This document shows, one piece after another, positions 1 through 8,775 of a DNA stretch of 64,000 bases. Positions within the stretch are counted from its first letter, which is position 1, and every line of letters starts with the position of its first letter. Position numbers and translations under genes: made by a program. This DNA comes from an uncultured Methanobrevibacter sp. (lineage in GTDB: Archaea; Methanobacteriota; Methanobacteria; Methanobacteriales; Methanobacteriaceae). The notes beneath the pieces are model-generated. The model was not told the DNA's origin. It worked only from the letters and a program-made list of their open reading frames with translations, and searched no databases. The DNA is taken from the NCBI RefSeq assembly GCF_934746965.1, contig NZ_CAKVFS010000009.1, positions 1-64,000 on the forward strand. The letters run 5' to 3'.

Positions 1-163
1 ATTTTTAGACTATCAAATGCAAAATTGGACCGAAAAACACATAAAAATCAAATAAGCCTATAAAATTTTACAGACTCCTTTTTTTATAAAATTATATTTA
101 GGTTATCCCAAACTTTTTATACTTCTAATTCCAATATATTATTGTTTAATCTAGGTGAATCAT

Positions 164-874
164 ATGGCAACTAATGGAATTAGTGAGAATATTGAAGAAT
201 ATTTGGAAGTTCTTTATCGTAATGGTAGTAATAAAGAACAAGTTTCTACCACTACATTATCTAAAGAATTAGGGATTGCACCTGGTAGTGTAACTCAAAT
301 GCTTAAAAAATTAGAAAAATTAAACTATGTTAATTATATTCCTTATAAAGGAGCTTCTTTAACTGATGAAGGTATGAAAATTGCTCAAAAAATAACAAGA
401 AAACATAGAATTCTTGAAAAGTTTTTAACTGAAGTTTTAAATATTAAGCAAGAAAATGTTCATGAACAAGCTTGTAAAATGGAGCATACTTTATCAGATG
501 AAGCTGAAAGAGCACTTTGTACAATGTTACATCATCCTGATTTAGGTCCTAGTGATGGTCTTATTCCAGCTTGTGATTTGGAATTTAGTAATTGTAGTCA
601 ATGTTACTCAGTTAAAGATTTTGATCAAGTTATAAATAGGAAATTTAATTTATTGTCTGTTTCAGAATTAAATTCAAGTACTGAAGGTATTGTGTCTTTT
701 ATTCGTGGAAATTCTGAACTTTTAGATGAAATTTCTGATTTGGGGATAACTGTTGGTTCAGATATTTATTATCATGATTATAGTGATGATTTGGATGTTT
801 TTTTAGTGTCTATTGGTGATAAAGATATTGAATTATCAAAGGACATGGCAAATAATATTTTTATAAGAGTTTAA
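164..874 (+). CDS. DtxR/MntR-family metal-dependent transcriptional regulator
   Basis: Metal-responsive repressor of the DtxR/MntR (IdeR) family, which binds operators when loaded with Fe(II) or Mn(II). Residues ~1-65 form a winged helix-turn-helix (LSKELGIAPGSVTQMLKKL is the HTH); residues ~66-135 are the helical dimerisation/metal region with conserved His, Cys and Glu (HRILEKF, HEQACKMEH); the last ~70 residues resemble the FeoA/SH3-like domain. An in-frame GTG at 155 exists, but AGGTGA at 153-158 is best read as the ribosome binding site for the ATG at 164. No metal transporter is adjacent, so the target is unknown. Family assignment is firm; the metal is not. Confidence 0.9.
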   Translation: MATNGISENIEEYLEVLYRNGSNKEQVSTTTLSKELGIAPGSVTQMLKKLEKLNYVNYIPYKGASLTDEGMKIAQKITRKHRILEKFLTEVLNIKQENVHEQACKMEHTLSDEAERALCTMLHHPDLGPSDGLIPACDLEFSNCSQCYSVKDFDQVINRKFNLLSVSELNSSTEGIVSFIRGNSELLDEISDLGITVGSDIYYHDYSDDLDVFLVSIGDKDIELSKDMANNIFIRV

Positions 875-964
875 CTCTTATTTCTTTTTTTTATAAAGAT
901 ATATATAATATTGTAATCATAAATAAGTTCATTAAATATAATTTTTTCTTTTTATGGTGTTTTA

Positions 965-1480
965 ATGCGCGGAAATTTATCTAATGATATTATATCTATA
1001 AAGATTGAAGAAGGTAGTAAAAGGCCTATAGCTTTACATGAAAAGAGTTTATTTGGTAAAATTGAAGCTGATACTTTAAATCTTTCTTTAATTGAAGCTT
1101 GTTATTTACTTGAAAAGGGTCGTTTAGATGTTTATGAAGATGATATTAAATGTAGTTTAGATTATCTCATTGATCTTTTAAAAAATAAAGAAATTTATGG
1201 AAAATACATTGTTTTCCGTGATTTAAAAGATCGTGGTTATGTTATTAAAACTGGATTTAAATATGGTTCTGATTTCCGTTTATATAATCGTGGAGGAGGT
1301 CCTGGAAAAGGACATTCTGATTATTTAGTTAAAATTGTTTATGAAACTTATGATATTAATGCACTTGATTTTTCAAGTTATGTTCGTGTTTCTCATGGTG
1401 TTAACAAGAAACTTCTTTTAGCTATTGTTGATGATGATTTAGATATTACATATTACAATGTTGAATGGACAAGACCATAG
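965..1480 (+). CDS. endA: tRNA-splicing endonuclease EndA
   Basis: Archaeal splicing endonuclease that cuts bulge-helix-bulge motifs in precursor tRNA and rRNA. At 171 residues it is the single-domain-pair type expected to act as a homotetramer. The catalytic C-terminal domain is clear: YGSDFRLY carries the Tyr, GKGHSDYLV the His, and GVNKKLLLAIVDD the Lys of the Y/H/K triad. The ATG follows GGTG by five bases. It stands alone between the metal regulator and trpS, on the same strand. Confidence 0.95.
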   Translation: MRGNLSNDIISIKIEEGSKRPIALHEKSLFGKIEADTLNLSLIEACYLLEKGRLDVYEDDIKCSLDYLIDLLKNKEIYGKYIVFRDLKDRGYVIKTGFKYGSDFRLYNRGGGPGKGHSDYLVKIVYETYDINALDFSSYVRVSHGVNKKLLLAIVDDDLDITYYNVEWTRP

Positions 1481-1588
1481 GTTTTAATTGAAGAAATGAT
1501 TTATATTTTTACAAGTAATTATAGTTACTATTATAATTCTCAATCAAATATTTAATTTAATATAATTATTGAAGGTAAGGTGATTTAT

Positions 1589-2677
1589 TTGATAGATCCA
1601 TGGGCATCATCAAGTGTTGATTATGATAAATTAGTTAATCAGTTTGGAATTCAAAAATTTTCAGACTTGATTAATAATGTAAAAAATCCTCATAGATTAA
1701 TGAAAAGAGGAGTAATATTTGGACATAGGGATTTTAATAAAGTTAATGATTTAATTAATAAAAATAATGATTTTGCAGTGGTAACTGGAATGATGCCAAG
1801 TGGTCAGATGCATATTGGTCATAAAATGGTTGTTGATCAATTAAAATGGTATCAAGATAATGGTGCGATGTTGTCATTACCTATTGCTGATTTGGAATCT
1901 TATGCTGCTAGAGATATGAGTTTTGAAAAAGCAAGGGATATTGCTGTTAATGAATATTTAACAAATTATATTGCTTTAGGTTTAGATTTAGAAAGAGATA
2001 ATGTAAATGTTTATTTACAATCTAAAAATAATTCTCTTAGGGATTTGGCTTTTAAATCTTCTAAAAAAACTAATTTCAATGAATTAAAAGCAATTTATGG
2101 TTTTACTCAATCAACAAACATGGCACATATTCAAGCACCAATAGTTCAGGTAGCTGATATTTTACTTCCTCAAATTGAAGAATTTGGAGGTCCTAAAAAT
2201 GTTGTAGTCCCTGTTGGTGTAGATCAAGATCCTCATATCAGATTAACTAGGGACATAGCTCATAAACTTAATGAAGAATATGGATTTATATCACCTTCAT
2301 CAACATATCACAGATTTTTAACTGGTTTAAGTGGTGGTAAAATGAGTAGTAGTAAACCATCTACAGCTATTTACTTAAATGAAGATGGTGAAACTGCAGC
2401 TAAAAAAGTTAAAACAGCTAAAACTGGTGGTAGGGAAAGTTTAAAAGAACAACAGGAATTAGGTGGTCAGGTAGATAAATGTGTAATTTATGAAATGTTT
2501 GTATATCATTTAATTGATGATGATAATGAACTTGAAACAATACGTAATGAATGTTTAAATGGAACATTACGTTGTGGTGATTGTAAAGTAAAAGCTAGTG
2601 AATTAATGAGCGAAATGTTTGATAAAATACATGATAAACAGGATGAAGCTCGTGAAATAGCTAATAATTTGATATAA
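1589..2677 (+). CDS. trpS: tryptophanyl-tRNA synthetase
   Basis: Class I aminoacyl-tRNA synthetase charging tRNA-Trp. The HIGH-type motif is PSGQMHIGHKM and the KMSKS-type motif is GGKMSSSKP, in the right order and spacing; the N-terminal IDPWASS stretch is typical of archaeal/eukaryotic-type TrpRS. The frame opens with GTG at 1580, but AAGGTGA at 1577-1583 looks like the ribosome binding site for a TTG start at 1589. Its TAA overlaps the next ATG by one base (TAATG), so the membrane protein behind it is translationally coupled. Confidence 0.95.
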   Translation: MIDPWASSSVDYDKLVNQFGIQKFSDLINNVKNPHRLMKRGVIFGHRDFNKVNDLINKNNDFAVVTGMMPSGQMHIGHKMVVDQLKWYQDNGAMLSLPIADLESYAARDMSFEKARDIAVNEYLTNYIALGLDLERDNVNVYLQSKNNSLRDLAFKSSKKTNFNELKAIYGFTQSTNMAHIQAPIVQVADILLPQIEEFGGPKNVVVPVGVDQDPHIRLTRDIAHKLNEEYGFISPSSTYHRFLTGLSGGKMSSSKPSTAIYLNEDGETAAKKVKTAKTGGRESLKEQQELGGQVDKCVIYEMFVYHLIDDDNELETIRNECLNGTLRCGDCKVKASELMSEMFDKIHDKQDEAREIANNLI

Positions 2678-3336
2678 TGTTAGATATTAAAACAGAGATT
2701 AAATCAGCTTTTTTAGAAAATAAAATAGCTATTTATATTTCAATTTTACTATTAATAGGTACTTTGATAGCAGGTTATCTTTTACAACCTTACTTACAAA
2801 GTATTTTTGATCCAGTTGTAAATAAATTAACTAATGATGTTAAAACTGGAGTTATAACTTTAACATTTCAAACAATATTTATAAATAACATTTTTATAGT
2901 TTTTAGAATGTTTGTATTTGGGATATTTTTCTGTTTTTCAGGAATTATTCTTGCATATAATGGTTTTTTTGTTGGTTATTATGTAGCTAGTTCTCCAAAT
3001 TTCTTTAAGGTTTTAATGTATATCATACCTCATGGAATTTTTGAGTTTTCTTCATGTATATTGGCTACTGCAGCAGGATTTGTATTGTTCCATTTTTTAT
3101 TTAAATTTATTTATAATATATCTAAACCAGATTTAGATTATATTAATTCAAAAAATAACTTTTATAATTTAACTTTCAGGGATAAAATAATGTATTCAAT
3201 TGATAAAAATTATGTAAAATTAAAGCAGTCATTAATTTTACTTGGTATTGCAGTTGTTTTAATGGCAATAGCAGGTGTTGTTGAAGTTTATATAACAGTA
3301 CCATTTGCAAATTTTATCCTTTCAATTTTTGGTTAA
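2677..3336 (+). CDS. SpoIIM-like (DUF95) integral membrane protein
   Basis: 219-residue polytopic membrane protein of the stage II sporulation protein M-like family, which is widespread in archaea and of unknown role there. About five hydrophobic segments are visible (residues ~17-37, 58-80, 85-105, 112-142 and 185-212), with the family-typical central run IIPHGIFEFSSCILA. The start overlaps the trpS stop by one base, implying cotranscription with TrpRS. There is no sporulation context; the name is only a family label. Confidence 0.8.
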   Translation: MLDIKTEIKSAFLENKIAIYISILLLIGTLIAGYLLQPYLQSIFDPVVNKLTNDVKTGVITLTFQTIFINNIFIVFRMFVFGIFFCFSGIILAYNGFFVGYYVASSPNFFKVLMYIIPHGIFEFSSCILATAAGFVLFHFLFKFIYNISKPDLDYINSKNNFYNLTFRDKIMYSIDKNYVKLKQSLILLGIAVVLMAIAGVVEVYITVPFANFILSIFG

Positions 3337-3380
3337 ATTTTTATATTGATTATTATTAAAATAATATGTAGTGATTTTTT

Positions 3381-4577
3381 ATGATTAGATGTGTTTCATG
3401 CGGAGAAGAGTATGACAATGATGAGATAATTTACACTTGTAAAAAGTGTGGATCTGTTCTTGAACTTGTTAGTGATTTCGATGTTTCTAAAGATATCTTT
3501 GATGGTAGGAAAGATACTTTATGGAAATTTAAAGAATGTATACCTGTAGATGAATCTAAAATTGTTTCTCTTAATGAAGGAGGAACTCCATTTTGTAAAT
3601 GTGATAAATTAGGTGATGAATTAGGTATTAATTTATATGTTAAAGTTGAAGGATCAAATCCAACAGGAAGTTTTAAAGATAGGGGAATGACTGTCGGTAT
3701 GACCAAAGCTATGGAACTAGGAGTTCATACTGTTGGTTGTGCTTCAACTGGAAATACATCTGCATCTCTTGCAGCATATGCAGCTAGAGCAGGTTTACGT
3801 TGTATTGTATTTTTACCATCTGGAAAAGTAGCTTTAGGAAAATTAGCACAGGCTATGTTCCATGGTGCAGAAGTAATGTCTATTAATGGAAACTTTGATG
3901 AAGCACTTGAAGCTATGACTGCTCTTGCATTAGAAAAACATCTTTACTTATTAAATTCAATTAACCCTTATAGATTAGAAGGTCAAAAAACAATTGGATA
4001 TGAAATATTAAGAGATTTAGGTTGGCAATCTCCTGATAGAATTATTTTACCTGTAGGTAATGCAGGAAATATTTCAGCTATATGGAAAGGTGTTAAAGAA
4101 TTTTATAATGCAGGTTTTGTTGATAGTGTACCTATGATGACTGGAATTCAGGCTGAAGGTGCATGCCCAGTTACTAATGCATTTAAAAAGCATGCTGATA
4201 AAGTTGTTCCGGTAGAAAACCCTGAAACAATAGCTACTGCAATACGTATAGGTGCTCCTGTAAGTGATATTAAAGCACTAAGAGCTATTTATGAATCTGA
4301 TGGATATTCAGAAACCGTTAGTGATGAAGAGATTTTAGATGCTCAAAAATTATTAGCTAGAAAAGAAGGAATAGGTGTTGAACCAGCTTCTGCAGCTTCA
4401 ATTGCAGGTCTTAAAAAATTATGTGAACAAGGTGTTGTGGATAAAGGTGAAACTGTAACTTGTGTAGTTACAGGTCATTTACTCAAAGATCCAAATACTG
4501 CAATTGATGCATGTACCAAACCAAAACAGGTAGATGCAGATATTGACACTTTAAGAAAAATTTTAATGAATAAATAG
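3381..4577 (+). CDS. thrC: threonine synthase
   Basis: PLP enzyme converting O-phosphohomoserine to threonine. Archaeal-type architecture: an N-terminal zinc ribbon (CVSCGEEY and CKKCGS, residues ~4-25) followed by a fold-type II PLP domain with the Schiff-base lysine in NPTGSFKDRG. The glycine-rich phosphate-binding loop appears as PVGNAGN near residue 228. Length (398) is normal for the family. It draws on homoserine made by the hom gene at 53.8 kb and competes with MetX at 25.5 kb. Confidence 0.95.
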   Translation: MIRCVSCGEEYDNDEIIYTCKKCGSVLELVSDFDVSKDIFDGRKDTLWKFKECIPVDESKIVSLNEGGTPFCKCDKLGDELGINLYVKVEGSNPTGSFKDRGMTVGMTKAMELGVHTVGCASTGNTSASLAAYAARAGLRCIVFLPSGKVALGKLAQAMFHGAEVMSINGNFDEALEAMTALALEKHLYLLNSINPYRLEGQKTIGYEILRDLGWQSPDRIILPVGNAGNISAIWKGVKEFYNAGFVDSVPMMTGIQAEGACPVTNAFKKHADKVVPVENPETIATAIRIGAPVSDIKALRAIYESDGYSETVSDEEILDAQKLLARKEGIGVEPASAASIAGLKKLCEQGVVDKGETVTCVVTGHLLKDPNTAIDACTKPKQVDADIDTLRKILMNK

Positions 4578-4834
4578 ATTTTATTTGTTTTTAACTCTTT
4601 TTTTCTATTTTTAATTTTTATTTTTTTTATAAATAGTTTATATTATCATATTTTTATCTAATTTTTTATTTCAATTACTCTTGGAAAAACATTTTACTAT
4701 TAAGTAATCAGCACTTTAAAGATTTCATATTTCACTTTATAGTATTGAAATTTTCTAAATTTAAGGAAAATATACCAATATATTTATATATGGGAAAGTT
4801 TAAACTATTTATATAAAAAAATGAGGTGTTAATT
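4578..4834 (+). promoter_or_regulatory. thrC 3' T-rich region and histone promoter
   Basis: The first ~55 bases after thrC are rich in T runs, as expected for an archaeal oligo-T terminator. Further on, TATTTATATA at 4781-4790 is a good TATA box for the histone gene: a start of transcription about 25 bases downstream would leave a leader of ~24 bases containing GAGGTG at 4823-4828. A second TATA-like run at 4808-4815 is too close to the start codon for a leadered message. Confidence 0.5.
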
Positions 4835-5032
4835 ATGGAATTACCAATCGCTCCTGTAGGCAGGATATTAAAAAACGCTGGCGCTCAAAGAGTCAGTGAT
4901 GACGCAAAAATTGCTTTAACTGAAGCTATCGAAGAATGTGGAAACGAAATCGCTCAAAAAGCTGTTGGATTTGCACGTCACGCAGGTAGAAAAACTGTTA
5001 AAGCAGAAGATATTAAATTAGCTATCAAATAG
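4835..5032 (+). CDS. archaeal histone (HMfA/HMfB family)
   Basis: 65-residue histone-fold protein that compacts DNA as dimers and extended hypernucleosome-like assemblies. It starts MELPIAPVGRI and ends VKAEDIKLAIK, close to the HMf consensus, including GAQRVSDDAK and FARHAGRKT, which contact DNA. An in-frame GTG lies at 4826, but it is part of the GAGGTG ribosome binding site; ATG at 4835 gives the normal N-terminus. It is G/C-richer in codon use than the neighbours, as expected for a very highly expressed gene, and monocistronic with its own promoter and terminator. Confidence 0.95.
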   Translation: MELPIAPVGRILKNAGAQRVSDDAKIALTEAIEECGNEIAQKAVGFARHAGRKTVKAEDIKLAIK

Positions 5033-5056
5033 ATTTGTTGATTAAATATCTGTTTT

Positions 5057-5100
5057 AGATAGTGATTATCTAATTACTATCTTCTTTTTTATTCTATTGT
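5057..5100 (+). terminator. hairpin plus T-tract terminator of the histone gene
   Basis: Inverted repeat AGATAGT (5057-5063) / ACTATCT (5076-5082) followed directly by a T-rich run. It lies 25 bases after the histone stop codon. Confidence 0.7.
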
Positions 5101-5583
5101 TTTTTTTATTGTAATTTTTCTTATTTTTATCTGATTTTAAAATGAATGAATATTTGTTTCATCTAAAAACACAAGTTATATACACATTTTAGGATTGTCT
5201 GTATTGGATTAATTAAGTAATTAAATTAAATTCATGGTGATTATAAACAAATGGTATTATTATTGTAAATTAAGATATTAGTTAAAGATTTACTTTTTGA
5301 ATGATTTGAAGGATGAAATAAATATATTTGAAAGGGAAAAATATTTTTACTGAAAATTGCGTTTAATCTCAGCAATAAAAATTAATATTTGGAAAATAAG
5401 AAAATAAAGGAATTTGATTCATAAAAACACAATATTTGTACTGTAGTTATAGGAATCAATATAGGTTTTACATTTATAATTGAGATTTTTCTATTTTGTG
5501 GCATCCAATTTTTTTAGCAGTTTAGTTTACATTAGATTCAGGAAGTTTTAATTCATCACTTTCAGAAGAATTGCTTTTTCTTT
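5101..5583. other. gene-free AT-rich stretch
   Basis: About 480 bases with no open frame or RNA gene that I can support. Only the last part shows coding-like texture: on the minus strand at ~5521-5590 a frame offset from the gene at 5584 continues with hydrophilic residues (ELKRKSNSSESDELKLPE). This may be the original C-terminus of that gene reached by a frameshift. Confidence 0.4.
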
Positions 5584-5883
5584 TTAATTCTTTGCTTCTT
5601 TGTAATATATAATATTCCATTTGATTATTGAATTTGGTTTCATCTTTTTATAGCTTCTATAGATGATGTATAATGCATATATTCCTAAAGTTATAACACT
5701 AACAAACCAAGTTATAATCATTTTTCCTACTTTTCCATTTAAACCATAAAATAAACCTGCAATAAATATACTGGTCCACCAATATTTTTTTTGGTTAGTG
5801 ATTCTTATATAATTTAATTCATCCATATCTTCAGCATTTGCAATTTTTTCTTTTAACAATGTCAGTTCTTCATCGAAAATCAT
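5584..5883 (-). CDS. small two-helix membrane protein, unknown function
   Basis: 99-residue protein with a charged N-terminal helix (~1-33) followed by two hydrophobic segments (~37-50 and ~56-75) and a basic C-terminal stretch. The composition recalls TM2-like small membrane proteins, but I do not recognise a named family. GTGAT precedes the ATG. A different reading frame just past the stop continues with hydrophilic codons, so a frameshifted longer version is possible. Isolated gene; function unknown. Confidence 0.55.
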   Translation of the reverse strand: MIFDEELTLLKEKIANAEDMDELNYIRITNQKKYWWTSIFIAGLFYGLNGKVGKMIITWFVSVITLGIYALYIIYRSYKKMKPNSIIKWNIIYYKEAKN

Positions 5884-6148
5884 GTAATCACATCTTATGT
5901 TTAATTTAATGGTTTATTGTTTATATAATTTTGTAAAATATCAATAAATTAAAACTTTAACTGCATAGTTAACTTTAAAATATTGTTATACATTTTTTTC
6001 TATTTGTATTCAGATATGATTAAGTATGTTTCTTGTAGAAAGATACATTTAAAATTTGACTATGGAAAAGTTTATAATAGTTCACAACCTATTTTAATAG
6101 ATAACTATCATGGAATAGTTTGTAAATTGATTTAAGGGAGGTATTGTA

Positions 6149-6274
6149 ATGATTACATGCAGTGTTTGTGGCCATTTAAATGATTCTTCAAGAGTAATAT
6201 GTGAAAAATGTGGGTCTGATTTATCAGATGATCTTGATTGGGAAATGGACTTCGATGACGATGATGAGTTATAG
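6149..6274 (+). CDS. 41-residue zinc-ribbon microprotein
   Basis: Short gene with a strong GGGAGG ribbon-type ribosome binding site at 6136-6141 and ATG at 6149. The product has two CxxC pairs (TCSVCG and CEKCGSDL, residues 4-7 and 18-21) forming a minimal zinc ribbon, then a very acidic tail ending DFDDDDEL. Small zinc-ribbon proteins of this form are common in methanogens, with unknown partners. TATA-like TTTATAATAG near 6070-6079 could be its promoter. An antisense frame over it is a shadow. Confidence 0.75.
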   Translation: MITCSVCGHLNDSSRVICEKCGSDLSDDLDWEMDFDDDDEL

Positions 6275-6461
6275 TATATACTAAAATTCTATACTTGTTA
6301 TGCATAATGGATAAATTTATTGTGTGCGAAAACATTTAGTAAAACAGTATAATGTCCAAAAGATTTTATGAATAATTTTTTTACTTATTAAAAAAAGTTT
6401 TAGGAGAAAAAATCTCCTTTTAAAATTGATTATTTGGGAATTTAAAAGTTTTTTTTTGATT

Positions 6462-7323
6462 TTATTTTCCAAATTCTGTTTTTATTTGTTTAATTGATTC
6501 AATGTTTAATTGAGTTATTTTTGCTATTTGTTTTATGGTGTAGTTTTCTTTTAGCATGTTTTTTGCAGTATTTATTTTTTCTTCTTGTTTCCCTTTTTCG
6601 TAGTCTTCTTGTCTCCATTTATCTATTACTCTCATAGTATCCCTCAATATGTTTGTTAATTTTTTGTGCTGTCTTTCATTTTGATAAATTTTTCTACTAT
6701 TAATAATTCTACTCCAAATACAAAATCACTACTGCATTTCATTGATTTTCTTACTTCATCTAAGGTTTTCACTGTTTTTTCTATTTGTTTGTTTAATGGT
6801 TTTTTGAGCTCATAAATGGGGCTAGAGCTAAATTCAGCATTTCATGCCTGGTTATTTTTTGATTATTTTTTATTTTATTTTCTATATTATTTATAATTTT
6901 ATCACCATCAAAATCTTTTAGTGATACTATTGGAATTGTAAAAATACAGTCTTTATTTATTTTATACTCTTTTATTTTTGTTTTCTCAGCAGTACTGATG
7001 ACTATTAGTATAATTGGTTTATTATTTCTTTTTGCATAATCTACAAGGGCAGTGTATAATCTGTATCATTTTTCATCCATTGTTTTTACAGTTGTTGATT
7101 GGAATTCGGTTAGTACAATTAAATGGTCTAATTCAAGTATCATGTCTGTTTTATAGATTTTAGGATCTAATTCTATCAATTCTGTAGGATTATATGTTAA
7201 ATTTTTAGATTTGAAGTCTATTTCTTTTATATTTGCATTTGATTCTTTAAGAAGTTTCAATAATCCAAAGCCATCTTCTTTTGTAGCATACTTGAATAAT
7301 TGATCTTCACCATGATGAACCAT
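6462..7323 (-). pseudogene. decayed Rpn-family (PD-(D/E)XK) nuclease/transposase-like gene
   Basis: Remnant of an Rpn-type recombination-promoting nuclease (PDDEXK transposase-like family). Reading from 7323, the first 85 codons are intact (start MVHHGEDQLFKYATKED; nuclease-like strand DMILELDHLIVLTEFQ) and stop at TGA near 7063-7065. The same frame continues with YRLYTALVDYAKRNN to a TAA near 6788; the next two segments need one extra A each in A6 runs at about 6789-6796 and 6660-6666, after which the frame ends with the normal C-terminus (IKQIAKITQL, to 6462). One nonsense change and two single-base losses make it non-functional as a full protein. Confidence 0.8.
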
Positions 7324-7987
7324 TTTTTCACTCCTTATTTTGTTAATTGTAGTAGGTATTATGAACTAAATAGTATTTAAAATAGTTAGTTTTTAAAAAT
7401 AACAATTTTTAGCTCTTAATACAAAATTTTAAATGTAAATAAATAGTATGATTGTAATATAGTAGAGGGGGATGTTAAATTATAGGGATATGTAATTTAT
7501 TTTGAATAGGTTTAGTTGGAATTGTGAACTTTAGTTAGTTTTACAAGGAATTTCTTATTTGGATTTTTCAAAACTATTAAAAACTAGGTTGTATAATATT
7601 AATTTAGTTAACTTATTTTTAGTAAGAAGTATGGAAAACATTTATATGTAATAAAAACATACTTAATACTGTCTAGTTCTCTAGAATTATTTCATTAATT
7701 ACTAAATTTTTATTTTTAGTTTTGCTAAAAATTATATGAAATTCAGAAGTATTTGTATTGAAAGTTTAACCTCTCTTTTTTTTATTATGAGGTTATATTT
7801 AGTGATATATGAATGTATTCAAGAATTAGTATTATTAAAAACTATAAAATTATTCGCTCATTGAATAATTTGAGTAATTTCTATAGTTAAAATAATATAA
7901 CTATATATAATTACGAATATTATAATTCAAGGAATTATAATATCTGCCGATGGATGGCATAGCCAGATGAAAAAGGAGGTATATATT
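7324..7987. promoter_or_regulatory. intergenic region before rpl7ae with stacked inverted repeats
   Basis: About 660 bases without a protein gene. Seen: a stem TAACCTC/GAGGTTA (7767-7773/7789-7795) enclosing a T-run; a nested inverted repeat with inner 9-base arms AAATTATTC/GAATAATTT (7847-7855/7863-7871) and outer ACTATA/TATAGT arms; TATA-like TATATATA near 7901-7908; and a perfect 12-base inverted repeat (7917-7928/7932-7943) with loop AAG, where transcription of rpl7ae should begin. Nearer the gene, TGCC/GGCA (7945-7948/7956-7959) forms a small hairpin before GGAGGT. Confidence 0.55.
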
Positions 7988-8359
7988 ATGGCAAAAGCAA
8001 TTTATGTAAAATTTGATACACCTGAAGAATTAGCTAATCAAGCTGAAGAAGCATTAAAAACCGCACAAGACAGTGGTAAAGTAGCAAAAGGAACTAACGA
8101 AGTAACTAAATTTATCGAAAGAGGAGATGCAGCACTTGTTGTTATTGCAGAAGATGTTGATCCTGCTGAAATTGTTGCACACATTCCTGTTCTTGCTGAT
8201 GAAAAAGAAATTCCTTACATTTACTTACCTACTAAAGAACAAGTTGGTGGAGCTGCAGGTTTAACTGTTGGTACTGCATCTGCTTGTATTGTTGACGCTG
8301 GAGACGCTGAAGGCGACGTAGCTGAAATTGTTGAAAAAATCGCAGAATTAAAAGAATAA
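7988..8359 (+). CDS. rpl7ae: ribosomal protein L7Ae
   Basis: Kink-turn binding protein of the large ribosomal subunit, also a core part of archaeal box C/D and H/ACA RNPs and RNase P. The 123-residue product starts MAKAIYVKFDTPEEL and holds the family core GTNEVTKFIERGDAALVVIAED in shorter pieces: GTNEVTKFIERG, LVVIAEDVDP, IPYIYL. The frame opens at ATG 7967, but GGAGGT at 7975-7980 places the start at ATG 7988. First gene of a long translation cluster with rps28e, rpl24e and ndk. Known L7Ae genes can autoregulate through a leader kink-turn; the hairpin upstream is a candidate, unproven. Confidence 0.96.
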   Translation: MAKAIYVKFDTPEELANQAEEALKTAQDSGKVAKGTNEVTKFIERGDAALVVIAEDVDPAEIVAHIPVLADEKEIPYIYLPTKEQVGGAAGLTVGTASACIVDAGDAEGDVAEIVEKIAELKE

Positions 8360-8392
8360 ATCTTCTTTTTTGAGGATTAAAAGGTGATTTAT

Positions 8393-8599
8393 ATGGAAGA
8401 AGCTACTCCTGCTGAAGTCATTAATGTTTTAAAAAGAACTGGTATGACTGGTGAGGTTATGCAAATTAAATGCAGAATCCTCGATGGTAGAGATAAAGGA
8501 AGAATTTTAACAAGAAACATTATGGGTCCTGTAAGAGAAGGAGACATTTTAATGTTACTTGATACAATTAGAGAAGCTAAGGAAATTAAAACTCCTTAA
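8393..8599 (+). CDS. rps28e: ribosomal protein S28e
   Basis: 68-residue small-subunit protein near the mRNA exit site. The signature GRILTRNIMGPVREGDILML is at residues ~41-60 and the C-terminus is LLDTIREA... as usual. AAGGTGA at 8381-8387 is the ribosome binding site, so the ATG at 8393 is used rather than the in-frame GTG at 8384. Lies 33 bases behind rpl7ae and 14 before rpl24e in one operon. Confidence 0.96.
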   Translation: MEEATPAEVINVLKRTGMTGEVMQIKCRILDGRDKGRILTRNIMGPVREGDILMLLDTIREAKEIKTP

Positions 8600-8613
8600 G
8601 AAGGTGTAAGAAC

Positions 8614-8775
8614 ATGAGGACTTGTTCATTCTGTAATAAAGAAATAGAAGAAGGTACTGGAAAAATGTACGTTAAAAAAGATGGTTCTATTTATTTCTTT
8701 TGTAGCAGTAAATGTGAAAAAAACATGATTAAACTCGGAAGAGTTCCAAGAAAAGTTAAATGGGTTAAAGAATGA
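8614..8775 (+). CDS. rpl24e: ribosomal protein L24e
   Basis: 53-residue zinc-binding large-subunit protein. MRTCSFCNKEIEEGTG gives the first CxxC, and FFCSSKCEKN supplies the second pair; WVKE ends the protein. AAGGTGT precedes the ATG. Its TGA overlaps the ndk start (ATGA at 8772-8775), so the two are translationally coupled, a pairing also known in other Methanobacteriales. Confidence 0.95.
   Translation: MRTCSFCNKEIEEGTGKMYVKKDGSIYFFCSSKCEKNMIKLGRVPRKVKWVKE

Noticed and set aside
1..163. Possible end of an upstream gene at the left edge
   Set aside because: No open frame continues into the window for a meaningful length; the stretch reads as AT-rich upstream DNA of the regulator gene.
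6153..6335. Minus-strand frame opposite the small zinc-ribbon gene
   Set aside because: His-rich composition is the reverse reading of acidic codons; the plus-strand gene has a strong ribosome binding site and paired CxxC.
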